Source: Lachnospiraceae bacterium
GTDB taxonomy: Bacteria; Bacillota; Clostridia; Lachnospirales; Lachnospiraceae
NCBI GenBank assembly: GCA_013316825.1
Contig: WSLY01000021.1
Location: 1-42,932 of the forward strand
Reading direction: 5' to 3'
DNA: 42,932 nt
Shown: positions 1 through 9,047 of the stretch, piece by piece
How the letters are laid out: each line of letters starts with the position of its first letter
How positions within the stretch are numbered: position 1 is the first letter of the stretch
Made by a program: the position numbers and the translations under genes
The notes under the pieces: model-generated
What the model saw: the letters and a program-made list of their open reading frames with translations, nothing else
The model's database searches: none
Told to the model about the DNA's origin: nothing

Positions 1-10
1 ACATAATATG

Positions 11-26
11 ATTAGGGCATCAAAAG
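11..26 (+). repeat. Intergenic motif copy 1, 5' leader of the D-LDH-like gene
   Basis: ATTAGGGCATCAAAAG, preceded by G, lies directly after a -10-like TAATAT (bases 4-9). Near-identical copies occur at 9621-9636 (minus strand) and 36462-36477, giving the consensus GATT[AC]G[GA]G[CT][AG]TCAAAAG. Its position suggests an initially transcribed or operator sequence. The function is unknown and the window edge hides any -35 box. Confidence 0.45.
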
Positions 27-65
27 AAAACCGTTAATAGGCGATTGTGAAAGGAGAAGGTAAGG

Positions 66-1055
66 ATGCAGATATTATTTTTTGGAACAAAGAGTTATGA
101 CAAGGAATTTTTTGAAAAACTGTTACAGGGCGGTGGTTATCATGATTTGGAGATCACGTTTATAGAGCCAAAGCTGACGCCGGAGACGGCGCGATTGGCA
201 GACGGTTATGAAGCGGTCTGCGCGTTTGTCAATATGGATCTGTCGGAAAAAACAGTGCGCACCTTGGAAAAGTGTGGCGTAAAGCTGATACTGATGCGAT
301 GCGCAGGCTTTAATAATGTGGATTTGGACGTGGCAAAAGAATGCGGCATAACGGTGATGCGTGTTCCTGGGTATTCGCCGGAGGCTGTGGCGGAGCACGC
401 TATGGCGTTGGTACTGACAGCGGACAGGCATATGCATAAAGCATATATTAAATGCCGCGAAAACAATTTTAACCTTGCCGGCCTTATGGGTGTAAACCTG
501 TATGGCAGGACTGCCGGTATCGTGGGAACAGGTAAGATAGGTGCGGCAATGGCAAGGATCTGTCATGGCTTTGGTATGCGTGTTATCGGCTACGATATGT
601 ATCCCAATAAGAGCCTTGATTTTGTGGAGTATGTGGATTTTGAGCATCTGCTTGCCGAGGCGGATTTGATTTCCCTGCACTGTCCGCTGACGGAGGACAA
701 TTACCATATGATTAATGAGGACACGATAGGGAAAATGAAGGACGGCGTTATGTTGGTAAATACGTCGAGAGGTGCGCTGATAAAAACGGAAGACTTGATT
801 CAGGGTATCAGGGACGGCAAATTTTTTGCAGTGGGTTTGGATGTATATGAAGAGGAGACCGGAACGGTATACGAGGATATGTCCGATACGATATTGGAGC
901 ATTCCACTATGGCGAGACTGCTTTCTTTCCCCAATGTAATGGTGACTTCCCATCAGGGCTTTTTTACACAGGAAGCGCTTGAGGCAATCAGCCGCACGAC
1001 GCTTGACAATGCGCTTGCCTTTGTGGAGGGAAAAAAGAACGGAAACGAGCTGTAA
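66..1055 (+). CDS. ldhA: D-2-hydroxyacid dehydrogenase, D-lactate dehydrogenase type
   Basis: Likely reduces pyruvate to D-lactate with NADH in the cytoplasm, regenerating NAD+ during fermentation. The 329-residue length is normal for D-LDH. The Rossmann glycine motif GTGKIG is at about residues 154-159. The catalytic triad typical of the family is present as Arg235 (in NTSRGAL), Glu264 (in VYEEE) and His296 (in TSHQGFF). The start has a strong AAGGAGAAGG ribosome binding site about 5 bases upstream. No partner gene shares an obvious operon, although the next gene is on the same strand 73 bases away. Assignment to the 2-hydroxyacid dehydrogenase family is firm. A branched-chain 2-hydroxyacid (for example 2-hydroxyisocaproate) as substrate instead of lactate cannot be excluded from sequence alone. 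Confidence 0.85.
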   Translation: MQILFFGTKSYDKEFFEKLLQGGGYHDLEITFIEPKLTPETARLADGYEAVCAFVNMDLSEKTVRTLEKCGVKLILMRCAGFNNVDLDVAKECGITVMRVPGYSPEAVAEHAMALVLTADRHMHKAYIKCRENNFNLAGLMGVNLYGRTAGIVGTGKIGAAMARICHGFGMRVIGYDMYPNKSLDFVEYVDFEHLLAEADLISLHCPLTEDNYHMINEDTIGKMKDGVMLVNTSRGALIKTEDLIQGIRDGKFFAVGLDVYEEETGTVYEDMSDTILEHSTMARLLSFPNVMVTSHQGFFTQEALEAISRTTLDNALAFVEGKKNGNEL

Positions 1056-1128
1056 AAGCCGGAATTGGAAAAAGAAACAAAGGATAAGGTTTGAAGGGAA
1101 GCTTTCAAATACGCAGAAGGATATCATT

Positions 1129-2832
1129 ATGAAAAATGCAGAGGATTTAAGAACGCTTTTGGACAGGATAGACCGAAGAGGCTATCCAGCATATAAGGAT
1201 ACAAAGGGAGCATATGCCTTTGGAAAATATGTGCTGGGAATCGACCATGTGCAGGGGGACCCCTTTGCTTCGCCCTCCAAGGTCAGCATTCATGTATCGG
1301 GCAAAGCGGCGGGTTTTCCGGCGGCGCTTTACAAGGAAAGGCATCGGCGCATCGCCCTGCAGGATTATTTGCTCAGGCAGTTTGGCAGACGTATAGACGA
1401 TTATTCCTTTAAAGCGAGAGGCTCGGGAAAAAGCGGTCTGATGGGAGTCAGCCGCCCCGGGCAGGAAATTTTGGAGAGAAGTGCCTGCCGGATTGAGGAG
1501 AAGACAGGGGATGTCTGCGTGCGCATGGAAATCGGGTTTCCGGCAAACGGCAGAACCGTCAATGCGGGGGAGCTGAAAAAGATTTTATTTGGATTTCTGC
1601 CGGAGTGCGTGGAAAAGTCGCTGTTTTATCAATCCCATTCTGCAGAAAAGCTGAAACAGAACGCAGATTTGTCGGACGATCAGCAGTATATTCGGGAAAC
1701 ACTAAAAGAGCGGGATTTGGTAGTATTTGTGGCAAACGGCGCCGTACTGCCAAGGGAGTCCGGCGTATCGGACAGGCCGATGAAGGGAGCCGTGGCATTT
1801 GTTTCGCCCAAAACACTGGAAATTACGATGAAGCTGCCCCACAGGGGAGAACTTAAGGGTATGGGAATCCGAAAGGGCATCACCATGATAGCCGGCGGCG
1901 GCTATCACGGTAAGTCTACCCTGTTAGAAGCCATAGAGAGAGGCGTTTATAACCATATTGCCGGAGACGGCAGAGAGTATGTCATAACGCAGGATACTGC
2001 GGTAAAAATCCGTGCAGAGGACGGCAGGAGCGTTAAAAACGCAGATATTTCCATGTTTATCAGAAATCTGCCCAACGGCAAGGATACAAAGGCATTCTAT
2101 TCGGAGGACGCCAGCGGAAGTACTTCACAGGCGGCGGGCGTGGTAGAAGCAATGGAAGCGGGAGCGGGGCTTCTGTTAATTGACGAGGACACCAGTGCGA
2201 CCAATTTCATGATACGGGATGAGCTGATGCAGCGGGTGGTAAACCGCAGCAAGGAGCCCATTATTCCTTTTATAGACAGAGTGCGGGAGCTTTATGAGAA
2301 CGACGGCATATCCACTGTGCTTGTGGCGGGCAGCTCCGGTTCCTATTTTTTTAAGGCGGACTGCATTATACAGATGGATAACTACCGTCCGGTGGACATA
2401 ACGGAATTTGCCAAAAAAGAAGCGGAAGCGTTTCGGGCTGCGGCAAAGGAGGCGCCGCCTTATGAACGCCCTTCTTTTGCAAGATGTCCGAAAAGCGACA
2501 GGGCGGTATGGGAAAATGACCGTTTGAAGATAAAAACCATGGGACTGGATGGCATTCTGATAAATAAGGAAACCATAGACATGCGCTATGTGGAGCAGCT
2601 TGTGGATACGGAGCAGCTTGGCGCGCTTGGCTATCTTTTAAAATATGCCGAGCTTCATCTTTTTGACGGAAAAAGAACCGTCAGGGAGGCGGTAAATATG
2701 CTTTCGAAGCTGATAGCGGAAGAAGGGATGGAGGCGGTGTGCGAGGGTACATATCTTCCAATCAATCTGGCTGCGCCCAGAGAGCAGGAAATCTATGCCT
2801 GTTTTAACCGATATCGCGGCATGCGATTGTAA
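1129..2832 (+). CDS. Predicted ATPase of the ABC class (ABC_ATPase family)
   Basis: A 567-residue soluble protein of the ABC_ATPase family, a group often misannotated as isopentenyl-diphosphate isomerase. It has no membrane segments, so it is not a transporter by itself. A Walker A-like GGGYHGKSTLL is centred on Lys262, and a Walker B stretch LLLIDEDTSATNFM lies about 90 residues later. The N-terminal 200 residues are the family-specific region. A longer in-frame reading from base 979 exists, but it would overlap the upstream gene by 77 bases. The ATG at 1129 starts a typical MKNAEDLRTLL and is preferred, although its ribosome binding site is weak. The physiological role is unknown. The gene ends 7 bases before the -35 box of the tRNA-Arg promoter. 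Confidence 0.8.
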   Translation: MKNAEDLRTLLDRIDRRGYPAYKDTKGAYAFGKYVLGIDHVQGDPFASPSKVSIHVSGKAAGFPAALYKERHRRIALQDYLLRQFGRRIDDYSFKARGSGKSGLMGVSRPGQEILERSACRIEEKTGDVCVRMEIGFPANGRTVNAGELKKILFGFLPECVEKSLFYQSHSAEKLKQNADLSDDQQYIRETLKERDLVVFVANGAVLPRESGVSDRPMKGAVAFVSPKTLEITMKLPHRGELKGMGIRKGITMIAGGGYHGKSTLLEAIERGVYNHIAGDGREYVITQDTAVKIRAEDGRSVKNADISMFIRNLPNGKDTKAFYSEDASGSTSQAAGVVEAMEAGAGLLLIDEDTSATNFMIRDELMQRVVNRSKEPIIPFIDRVRELYENDGISTVLVAGSSGSYFFKADCIIQMDNYRPVDITEFAKKEAEAFRAAAKEAPPYERPSFARCPKSDRAVWENDRLKIKTMGLDGILINKETIDMRYVEQLVDTEQLGALGYLLKYAELHLFDGKRTVREAVNMLSKLIAEEGMEAVCEGTYLPINLAAPREQEIYACFNRYRGMRL

Positions 2833-2839
2833 AAAAGTG

Positions 2840-2868
2840 TTGACAATCCTACCACGATACGTTACAAT
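2840..2868 (+). promoter_or_regulatory. Promoter of the tRNA cluster
   Basis: A perfect -35 TTGACA (2840-2845), a 17-base spacer and a -10 TACAAT (2863-2868) stand about 30 bases before tRNA-Arg. This near-consensus sigma-A promoter probably drives the Arg-His-Gln-Lys tRNA set. Confidence 0.8.
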
Positions 2869-2898
2869 ATCATTCGTCGGTGCAGTTTTGCATCGCAT

Positions 2899-2972
<74 letters not shown>

Positions 2973-2996
2973 GTCGGAGTCCGGGATTCCGTATAT

Positions 2997-3071
2997 GGTG
3001 GGTATAGCGCAGTTGGTTAGCGCGCCAGATTGTGGCTCTGGAGGCCAAGGGTTCGAATCCCTTTATCCACC
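2997..3071 (+). tRNA. tRNA-His(GTG)
   Basis: The acceptor GTGGGTA pairs with TATCCAC. The anticodon stem CCAGA/TCTGG encloses TTGTGGC, giving anticodon GTG. The extra 5' G typical of tRNA-His (base 2997) faces discriminator C at 3071. The T loop is TTCGAAT. CCA is not encoded. Confidence 0.95.
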
Positions 3072-3115
3072 TTTGTTATTTTCGGATGCGGTGAGATGAG
3101 GTTGGCGTCATATAA

Positions 3116-3187
3116 TGGGCTATCGCCAAGCGGTAAGGCACAGGACTTTGACTCCTGCATTCGCTGGTTCGAATCCAGCTAGCCCAG
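3116..3187 (+). tRNA. tRNA-Gln(TTG)
   Basis: The acceptor TGGGCTA pairs perfectly with TAGCCCA. The anticodon stem CAGGA/TCCTG encloses CTTTGAC, giving anticodon TTG. The T arm is GCTGG-TTCGAAT-CCAGC and the discriminator is G. CCA is not encoded. Confidence 0.95.
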
Positions 3188-3197
3188 TTAAAATTGC

Positions 3198-3270
3198 GGA
3201 GCACTAGCTCAGTCGGTAGAGCACCTGACTTTTAATCAGGTTGTCGGGGGTTCGAATCCCCCGTGCTTCA
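3198..3270 (+). tRNA. tRNA-Lys(TTT)
   Basis: The acceptor GGAGCAC pairs with GTGCTTC (one wobble). The anticodon stem CCTGA/TCAGG encloses CTTTTAA, giving anticodon TTT. The T arm is GGGGG-TTCGAAT-CCCCC and the discriminator is A. CCA is not encoded. A small hairpin AGCAG-gtta-CTGCT (3274-3287) follows and may mark the transcript end. Confidence 0.95.
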
Positions 3271-3406
3271 TTTAGCAGGTTACTGCTTGTTGCTGATAGA
3301 TTTTTAAAAAATTTTTTGGTGAGGTTTACTTTTTAAGTAAGGCTGTAAGGTCTTTTTTTTGTGCAGAAATTTGACATGGAAAGCTGCCGGAAATGGAGGG
3401 AGATTT

Positions 3407-4795
3407 ATGGAAACAAAAGAAAATATTGTGGAAGTAAAAGAAAATAAAATGGGAATTATGCCGATTAACAAGCTGCTAATCAGTATGTCCCTGCCTATGA
3501 TGATTTCCATGCTGGTGCAGGCGCTCTACAATATTGTGGACAGTATTTTTGTGGCGCAGGTCAACGAGTATGCGGTACGCGCAGTATCCCTTGCTTTTCC
3601 CGTGCAGAGCCTTATGATAGCGGTTGCCGTGGGTACGTCTGTCGGCGTCAACGCGCTGCTGTCAAAGTCACTGGGGGAGAAAAATTTTGACAAGGTAAAC
3701 CGTGTGGCAGGAAACGGTGTGTTCTCCGCCATTGTCTGTTATTTGCTTTTTCTACTGATAGGAATGACGCTGATAAGAGCTTTTATGACAAGTCAGACGG
3801 ATGTGGAGCAGGTGAGGAGCTACGGTGTGTCATACTTGTCAATCTGCTGTATCTGTTCTGCCGGTATCTTTATACAGACAATTTTTGAAAAGATGCTGCA
3901 GTCGACAGGAAAGACAATTTATACTATGTTTACACAGGGCCTCGGTGCGATTACCAATATTATTTTAGACCCGATTCTGATTTTCGGCATACCCGGGGTG
4001 ATTCCCCGTATGGAGGCGGCGGGAGCGGCGATTGCAACCGTGACGGGACAGATAATTGCAGCGGCGGCAGCCGTATTCTGTCATTTCCGGTTTAATCATG
4101 AAGTAAAAATGCAGATTAAGGGATTTAAGCCGGAAATTTCCACGATTAAGCAGATATACGCAGTCGGTGCGCCTTCGATTGTGGTGCAGGCAATTGGCTC
4201 CGTTATGACTTACGGCATGAACCTGATATTGGCGGCATACGGCGTGGCACAGACGGTATTTGGTCTGTATTTCAAGCTGCAGAGCTTTGTCTTTATGCCG
4301 ATATTTGGGCTGAACAATGGTATGGTGCCGATTATTGCCTACAATTACGGCGCGGGCAGGCGGGACAGGGTAATCAAGACAATGAAGCTCAGCGTTACCT
4401 ATGCGGTGTCGATTATGCTGGTGGGGTTATTGGTTATGCAGTTGCTTCCCGGGCAGCTTCTTATGCTGTTTAACGCCACGCCGGAGCTTTTGACTGTGGG
4501 TGTGCCTGCTCTTCGCACGATTTGTTTAAGCTTTTTGTTTGCCGGCTTCTGCATTGTGGTCGGAAGCGTGTTTCAGGCGTTGGGCAATGGCGTCTACAGT
4601 ATGATAGTGTCTGTGGCACGACAGCTTTTTGTACTGCTTCCGGTAGCCTATCTTTTATCCCTCACGGGAAAGGTTTCTAATATATGGTGGGCGTTTCCCA
4701 TTGCAGAGCTGATGTCCATGGCACTCAGTGTTTATTTCCTTGTGCGGATATATAAGAAAATTATCTGTCACATCGGGGAGGAGCAACGTTCTTGA
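3407..4795 (+). CDS. MATE family multidrug/cation antiporter
   Basis: A polytopic inner-membrane efflux protein of the MATE family (NorM/DinF relatives), expected to expel drugs or metabolites in exchange for Na+ or H+. At 462 residues with about twelve hydrophobic segments it is full length. Family-like stretches include MSLPMMISMLVQALYNIVDS in helix 1, PTDVP/VGTSVGVNALLS in helix 2 and GLNNGMVPIIAYNYGAGRRD at the start of the second half. The ATG at 3407 is chosen over upstream in-frame codons because GGAGGGAG lies 5-8 bases before it. It sits between tRNA genes. Its stop codon (4793-4795) lies within the -35 box of the tRNA-Leu promoter. The substrate cannot be predicted. Confidence 0.9.
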   Translation: METKENIVEVKENKMGIMPINKLLISMSLPMMISMLVQALYNIVDSIFVAQVNEYAVRAVSLAFPVQSLMIAVAVGTSVGVNALLSKSLGEKNFDKVNRVAGNGVFSAIVCYLLFLLIGMTLIRAFMTSQTDVEQVRSYGVSYLSICCICSAGIFIQTIFEKMLQSTGKTIYTMFTQGLGAITNIILDPILIFGIPGVIPRMEAAGAAIATVTGQIIAAAAAVFCHFRFNHEVKMQIKGFKPEISTIKQIYAVGAPSIVVQAIGSVMTYGMNLILAAYGVAQTVFGLYFKLQSFVFMPIFGLNNGMVPIIAYNYGAGRRDRVIKTMKLSVTYAVSIMLVGLLVMQLLPGQLLMLFNATPELLTVGVPALRTICLSFLFAGFCIVVGSVFQALGNGVYSMIVSVARQLFVLLPVAYLLSLTGKVSNIWWAFPIAELMSMALSVYFLVRIYKKIICHIGEEQRS

Positions 4796-4821
4796 CAAAT
4801 GCTTTGGGGAGAGGTTATACT
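4792..4821 (+). promoter_or_regulatory. Promoter of tRNA-Leu
   Basis: TTGACA (4792-4797) and TATACT (4816-4821) are separated by 18 bases, about 30 bases upstream of tRNA-Leu. The -35 box contains the TGA stop of the MATE gene. Confidence 0.75.
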
Positions 4822-4850
4822 GTAAGCGTGTGCTTTTGCGACATGCAAAT

Positions 4851-4932
4851 GCGGTTGTGATGGAATTGGCAGACATGTAAGATTTAGGTTCTTATGCCGA
4901 GAGGCGTGTGGGTTCGAGTCCCACCAACCGCA
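4851..4932 (+). tRNA. tRNA-Leu(TAG)
   Basis: The acceptor GCGGTTG pairs with CAACCGC. The anticodon stem TAAGA/TCTTA encloses TTTAGGT, giving anticodon TAG. A long variable arm (TGCCGAGAGGCGT) marks a class II tRNA. The T arm is GTGGG-TTCGAGT-CCCAC and the discriminator is A. CCA is not encoded. Confidence 0.95.
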
Positions 4933-4938
4933 TCCGGT

Positions 4939-4980
4939 GGCGTGAAACGGAACAATAGTTCGGGTTTCGCGCCTTTTTTA
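4939..4980 (+). terminator. Rho-independent terminator after tRNA-Leu
   Basis: The stem GGCGTGAAAC pairs with GTTTCGCGCC (one G-T pair) across a short loop and is followed by a run of T residues. It ends 29 bases before the yfhO-like start. Confidence 0.85.
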
Positions 4981-5009
4981 TCATAGGAGAAAGTAGAGAA
5001 AGTAGAGAA

Positions 5010-7514
5010 ATGAAGGTCATTGTCAAAAAATTAAAAAATATTTATCTGCTTTCCTTTTGTATTCCGTTTTTCGGGCTTTTGGGTATTTTTATTTTCAGGG
5101 GTATTTTTCCTTTTGGCTCAAAAAGCTTTATGTTTTCGGATATGTATCACCAGTATGTTCCTTTTTTGACGGAGTTTGCACGCAAGCTGCGGGAAGGGGA
5201 GAGCCTTGGATATTCTTGGTATGTGGGGCTTGGATCGGATTTTACCTCCGTCTATGCTTACTATCTGGCAAGTCCCGTTTACTGGCTTGCCGGCTTATGT
5301 CCGCAGTCGCTTTTGATTGAGTATATGACGTTTTTCTGCGTGATAAAAATCGGGTTGTGCGGGGCGGCGTTTGCCTTTTATGCAAGCAGGCGCTTTCAGA
5401 CAAAGGATATACAGATTGTGTGGTTTTCCGTATTTTATGCCTTGTCAGGTTTTGTTGCCGCCTACAACTGGAATCATATGTGGCTGGATTGCTTGTGGCT
5501 GGCGCCTTTTGTGATTCTGGGGTTGGAGGAGCTTGTAAAAAACGGCAAATACAAAATGTATTGCATTTCCCTCTGCGCTTCGATTTTTACCAACTATTAT
5601 TTGTCTATTATGTTGTGCATCTTTTTGGTGCTGTATTTTGTTATGCTGCTTTTTACCAACGGACTGTCTTTTGGGAAAAAGGTGCGGGCGGTGTTTCAGT
5701 TTGGTGTTTTTTCCCTGCTTGCGGGAGGAATGGCGGGCGTGCTGCTGATTCCGGTGATGAATGCCATGCATGTGACGGAATTTCACGATATCAGTTTTCC
5801 GAAGAAATTTACGGTGTACTTCAATGTATTGGAGGTACTTGCAAGGCATGTGGCAATGCTTCCGACGGAGCGGGGGCTCGACCACTGGCCTAATATTTAT
5901 TGCGGTGTGCTGGCATTTGTGCTGGTGCCGGTATACTTTTTTCACAAAAAAATTCCATGGAAGCAAAAGCTTGGACGTTTTCTGCTTTTGGCGGTGCTGC
6001 TGTTTGGGTTTTCCGTCAATATGGCGGACTTTGTCTGGCATGGTTTTAATTACCCGGATTCGCTTCCGGCAAGGCAGTCTTTTCTCTACATTTTTGTGAT
6101 TTTGACTATGTGCTATGAAGCCGTGTACCGCAATGAGGAGAATCGCGGCAGCCGCAGGATTGCAGGTGTTTTGTGCGGCGTTCTGCTGCTTGCCGCCTGT
6201 GGTTTGTTTGTGACAACGGACGGATTGACTGTTGAGGTTATGACTTGCACGTGGATTTTTCTGGCGGGATATCTGTTGTTGTATGTGATTTTCGGCATAT
6301 ATTTTCGAAAGCGGCTGCAAGGAAAGGAATCCTTGAAAAAGTTGGCGGGTTATGGGAAATGGGCAGTTCTGGTGCTGGCAGCGGCGGAAGCGATAGTCAA
6401 TATGGAAGACACAAGCATCCGGACCGTAGAGAGGGAGGCTTATTTGGAGCGTGCGGCAGAATACCGTGAGCTTACAACTGCCGTTGCGGCAGAGGATAGC
6501 GGAATTTACCGGTTTGAAAGCGTAGACCAGATGACGAAAAACGACGGAACACTCAGCCGGTATCCTTCCGTCTCTGTATTTTCTTCTACAGTGAACGGCA
6601 GCGTGAAGGATTATTATAAAGCGCTGGGGATGGGAGGGAATAAGGTATCTTATTATGGCAGGGGCGCTACGCCTTTTGCCAGTGCGCTTTTGGGGGTAAA
6701 ATATACTTTTTCCGAAAAAGAGCTGACCGATGCTTCTTTATATGAATTTGTTGACAGGAGCGGTGACACCTATGTCTACCGCAACCGGTACGTCTTGACG
6801 TTGGGATTTGTTCTGTCGAGAGAGCTGACAGAGGAGTTGGAAGCTGTCAGGGAACATGCCGGCAACGGTATTGTGCTTCAAAATGCCATGGCAAAACGGC
6901 TTTGCAAAAAAGCCCTGTTTGCGAGCATCAGCGGACGGGAAACAGAGACGAACGGAAGCCGTATCAAGGTCACCGTGGAAACTGACGGACATCTGTATGG
7001 CGTCCTGCTAAAGAAACCGGAGAATGATTTTGTGCTGACAAGAGGCGGGGAAACTACGGAGCTGAAAGGCAGTGACGAATATCTGCTGGATTTGGGGTAC
7101 TTTTCCGCAGGAGAGCAGTTTACATTGGAGGCGGGAGAAGATGAGAGTATCAGCATTCGGATTTACAGGCTGGATATGGATGTGCTTGCAGAAGTGCTTA
7201 CCGTGCTGGGGGAACAGCCCTTTGATGCCGACACGCGTATCGAAAATATGCTGACCGGAACAGTCAGTGCGAAAGAGGACGGATTACTGATTCTATCCGT
7301 ACCGGCAGAGCCCGGGTGGAGCGTATATGTGGATGGCAGGGAGACGGCGTATGAAAAGTTTGCGGATGCTATGATAGCAGTACCGGTGACGCAGGGACAG
7401 CACACGGTAAGACTTTATTATACCGTGCGGGGCGTCTGGCAGGGGCTGCTTTTAAGTCTGATATGCCTGCTCCTGTTTATTCAGATTGTGGCAAGGGACA
7501 GAAAGCGGAGATAA
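5010..7514 (+). CDS. YfhO family integral membrane protein
   Basis: An 834-residue YfhO-family protein. These are GT-C-like membrane proteins linked in Bacillus to glycosylation of teichoic acids; the exact role here is unknown. The N-terminal half carries about twelve hydrophobic helices. An early motif FMFSDMYHQYVPF resembles the acidic motif in the first external loop of GT-C enzymes. The C-terminal 350 residues are mostly extracytoplasmic beta-rich sequence (GVKYTFSEKELTDASLYEFV and EPGWSVYVDGRETAYEKF), followed by a final membrane helix and RDRKRR. The length is typical. Ribosome binding sequence AGGAGAAAG lies upstream, with a repeated GTAGAGAAA spacer. It is followed 20 bases later by malQ, so the two are probably cotranscribed. 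Confidence 0.85.
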   Translation: MKVIVKKLKNIYLLSFCIPFFGLLGIFIFRGIFPFGSKSFMFSDMYHQYVPFLTEFARKLREGESLGYSWYVGLGSDFTSVYAYYLASPVYWLAGLCPQSLLIEYMTFFCVIKIGLCGAAFAFYASRRFQTKDIQIVWFSVFYALSGFVAAYNWNHMWLDCLWLAPFVILGLEELVKNGKYKMYCISLCASIFTNYYLSIMLCIFLVLYFVMLLFTNGLSFGKKVRAVFQFGVFSLLAGGMAGVLLIPVMNAMHVTEFHDISFPKKFTVYFNVLEVLARHVAMLPTERGLDHWPNIYCGVLAFVLVPVYFFHKKIPWKQKLGRFLLLAVLLFGFSVNMADFVWHGFNYPDSLPARQSFLYIFVILTMCYEAVYRNEENRGSRRIAGVLCGVLLLAACGLFVTTDGLTVEVMTCTWIFLAGYLLLYVIFGIYFRKRLQGKESLKKLAGYGKWAVLVLAAAEAIVNMEDTSIRTVEREAYLERAAEYRELTTAVAAEDSGIYRFESVDQMTKNDGTLSRYPSVSVFSSTVNGSVKDYYKALGMGGNKVSYYGRGATPFASALLGVKYTFSEKELTDASLYEFVDRSGDTYVYRNRYVLTLGFVLSRELTEELEAVREHAGNGIVLQNAMAKRLCKKALFASISGRETETNGSRIKVTVETDGHLYGVLLKKPENDFVLTRGGETTELKGSDEYLLDLGYFSAGEQFTLEAGEDESISIRIYRLDMDVLAEVLTVLGEQPFDADTRIENMLTGTVSAKEDGLLILSVPAEPGWSVYVDGRETAYEKFADAMIAVPVTQGQHTVRLYYTVRGVWQGLLLSLICLLLFIQIVARDRKRR

Positions 7515-7534
7515 CAGAAAGGAAAAGAGCAATT

Positions 7535-9022
7535 ATGAGAAAGAGCGGTATTTTACTGCCGGTATCGAGTCTGCCTTCCCGATACGGTATCGGTACATTT
7601 TCCAAAGAAGCATATGTGTTTGTGGATTTTCTGCGGGAAGCAGGACAGAAGCTTTGGCAGATTCTGCCGCTGGGGGCAACGGGCTACGGGGATTCTCCGT
7701 ACCAATCCTTTTCTACTTTTGCAGGCAATCCCTACTATATAGATTTGGAAAAGCTTATCGAGCAGGGCTGGCTGACAAAAGAGGAGTGCGACGCCTGTGA
7801 TTTTGGAGGCAGCGAAGAATATGTGGATTATGAAAAAATGTATTTTGCACGTTTTCCGCTGCTGCATAAGGCATTTGAGAGAGCAACGGCGGATGGAAGT
7901 CTGGAAAGAGATTCTGCCTATCTTGCCTTTGTGGAAAAAAACGGGGACTGGCTGGAGGATTATGCACTGTTTATGACGGTAAAAAGCAGCTTTGGCGGCG
8001 TGGCGTTTTGCGAGTGGGACGAAGATATCCGGCGGCGGAAGCCGGAGGCGCTGCAGGCATACAGAGAAAAATATGCCGCTGATTTGGCATATTACCGATT
8101 TGAGCAGTATCAGTTTTTTACACAGTGGAAGGCGCTGAAGGCATATGCCAATCAAAACGGTGTTGAGATTGTGGGCGACATTCCCATTTATGTAGCATTT
8201 GACAGCGCGGATATATGGGCAAATCCCAGTTTATTTCAGTTGGACGAGGAGGGTATGCCGTCGGCGGTTGCAGGCTGTCCGCCCGATGCGTTTTCTCCGA
8301 CGGGGCAGCTTTGGGGCAATCCTTTGTATGACTGGGCATATCATGAGCGCACGGGCTACGCATGGTGGATGAAGCGGATAGCCTGCTGCTATGAGCTGTA
8401 TGACATTGTGAGAATTGACCATTTCAGGGGATTCGACGAATATTGGGCGGTTCCCTATGGGGATACGACGGCAGAGGGAGGCAGATGGTGCAAGGGACCG
8501 GGTTATGCCCTGTTTGAAGTGATGAAGCGGGAGCTTGGCGAAAAACGTGTGATTGCGGAGGATTTGGGTTTTTTGACCCAGAGTGTGCTGGACTTGGTGG
8601 CGAAAACAGGCTATCCGGGTATGAAAATCCTGCAATTTGCCTTTGACTCCGGTGTGCATAACGCTTATCTGCCCCATAATTACGTCAAAAACTGTGTGGT
8701 GTATACGGGCACGCACGATAACGATACCATGCTGGGCTGGTACGAGTCTTTATCAGAGCCTGTCAGAGCTTTTGCAGATAGCTATCTGGATATGAAAAAA
8801 GAAGAGCCAAAAGTGGGCTGGGCGTTTATTCGGGCGGCAATCTCTTCCGTGGCGGATACCGCCATGATTCCCATGCAGGATTATTTGTGCCTTGGGGGTG
8901 CGGCGCGCATGAATACGCCTTCCACACTGGGCTACAACTGGAAGTGGCGGATGAAAAAAGAAGCCTGCACGAAGGCGCTTGCCGAACGGATTGGCAGGCT
9001 GTGCAGGCTGTATGGCAGATAA
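7535..9022 (+). CDS. malQ: 4-alpha-glucanotransferase (amylomaltase, GH77)
   Basis: Transfers alpha-1,4-glucan segments between maltooligosaccharides in the cytoplasm during glycogen or maltodextrin metabolism. The 495-residue length is that of the short bacterial MalQ. The catalytic residues are present: nucleophile Asp295 in RIDHFRGF, acid/base Glu342 in VIAEDLGFL and Asp395 in TGTHDND. The N-terminal GILLPVSSLPSRYGIGTF and the substrate loop GATGYGDSPYQSFSTFAGNP are also typical. The ATG at 7535 follows GAAAGGAAAAG; the longer in-frame start at 7463 would overlap the upstream gene. It converges on the CYTH gene with a gap of only 25 bases and no clear terminator. Confidence 0.95.
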   Translation: MRKSGILLPVSSLPSRYGIGTFSKEAYVFVDFLREAGQKLWQILPLGATGYGDSPYQSFSTFAGNPYYIDLEKLIEQGWLTKEECDACDFGGSEEYVDYEKMYFARFPLLHKAFERATADGSLERDSAYLAFVEKNGDWLEDYALFMTVKSSFGGVAFCEWDEDIRRRKPEALQAYREKYAADLAYYRFEQYQFFTQWKALKAYANQNGVEIVGDIPIYVAFDSADIWANPSLFQLDEEGMPSAVAGCPPDAFSPTGQLWGNPLYDWAYHERTGYAWWMKRIACCYELYDIVRIDHFRGFDEYWAVPYGDTTAEGGRWCKGPGYALFEVMKRELGEKRVIAEDLGFLTQSVLDLVAKTGYPGMKILQFAFDSGVHNAYLPHNYVKNCVVYTGTHDNDTMLGWYESLSEPVRAFADSYLDMKKEEPKVGWAFIRAAISSVADTAMIPMQDYLCLGGAARMNTPSTLGYNWKWRMKKEACTKALAERIGRLCRLYGR

Positions 9023-9047
9023 ATTGTGTGTGCCGGGCAAAGCGGCA

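Noticed and set aside
123..1127. Minus-strand open frame of 334 codons opposite the D-lactate dehydrogenase gene
   Set aside because: It shadows a complete enzyme with all catalytic residues, has no family features, and is rich in His, Arg and Cys as antisense frames usually are.
5445..6320. Minus-strand open frame of 291 codons inside the YfhO-like gene
   Set aside because: Antisense to a clear membrane protein; composition rich in Lys, His and Gln with no recognisable domain.
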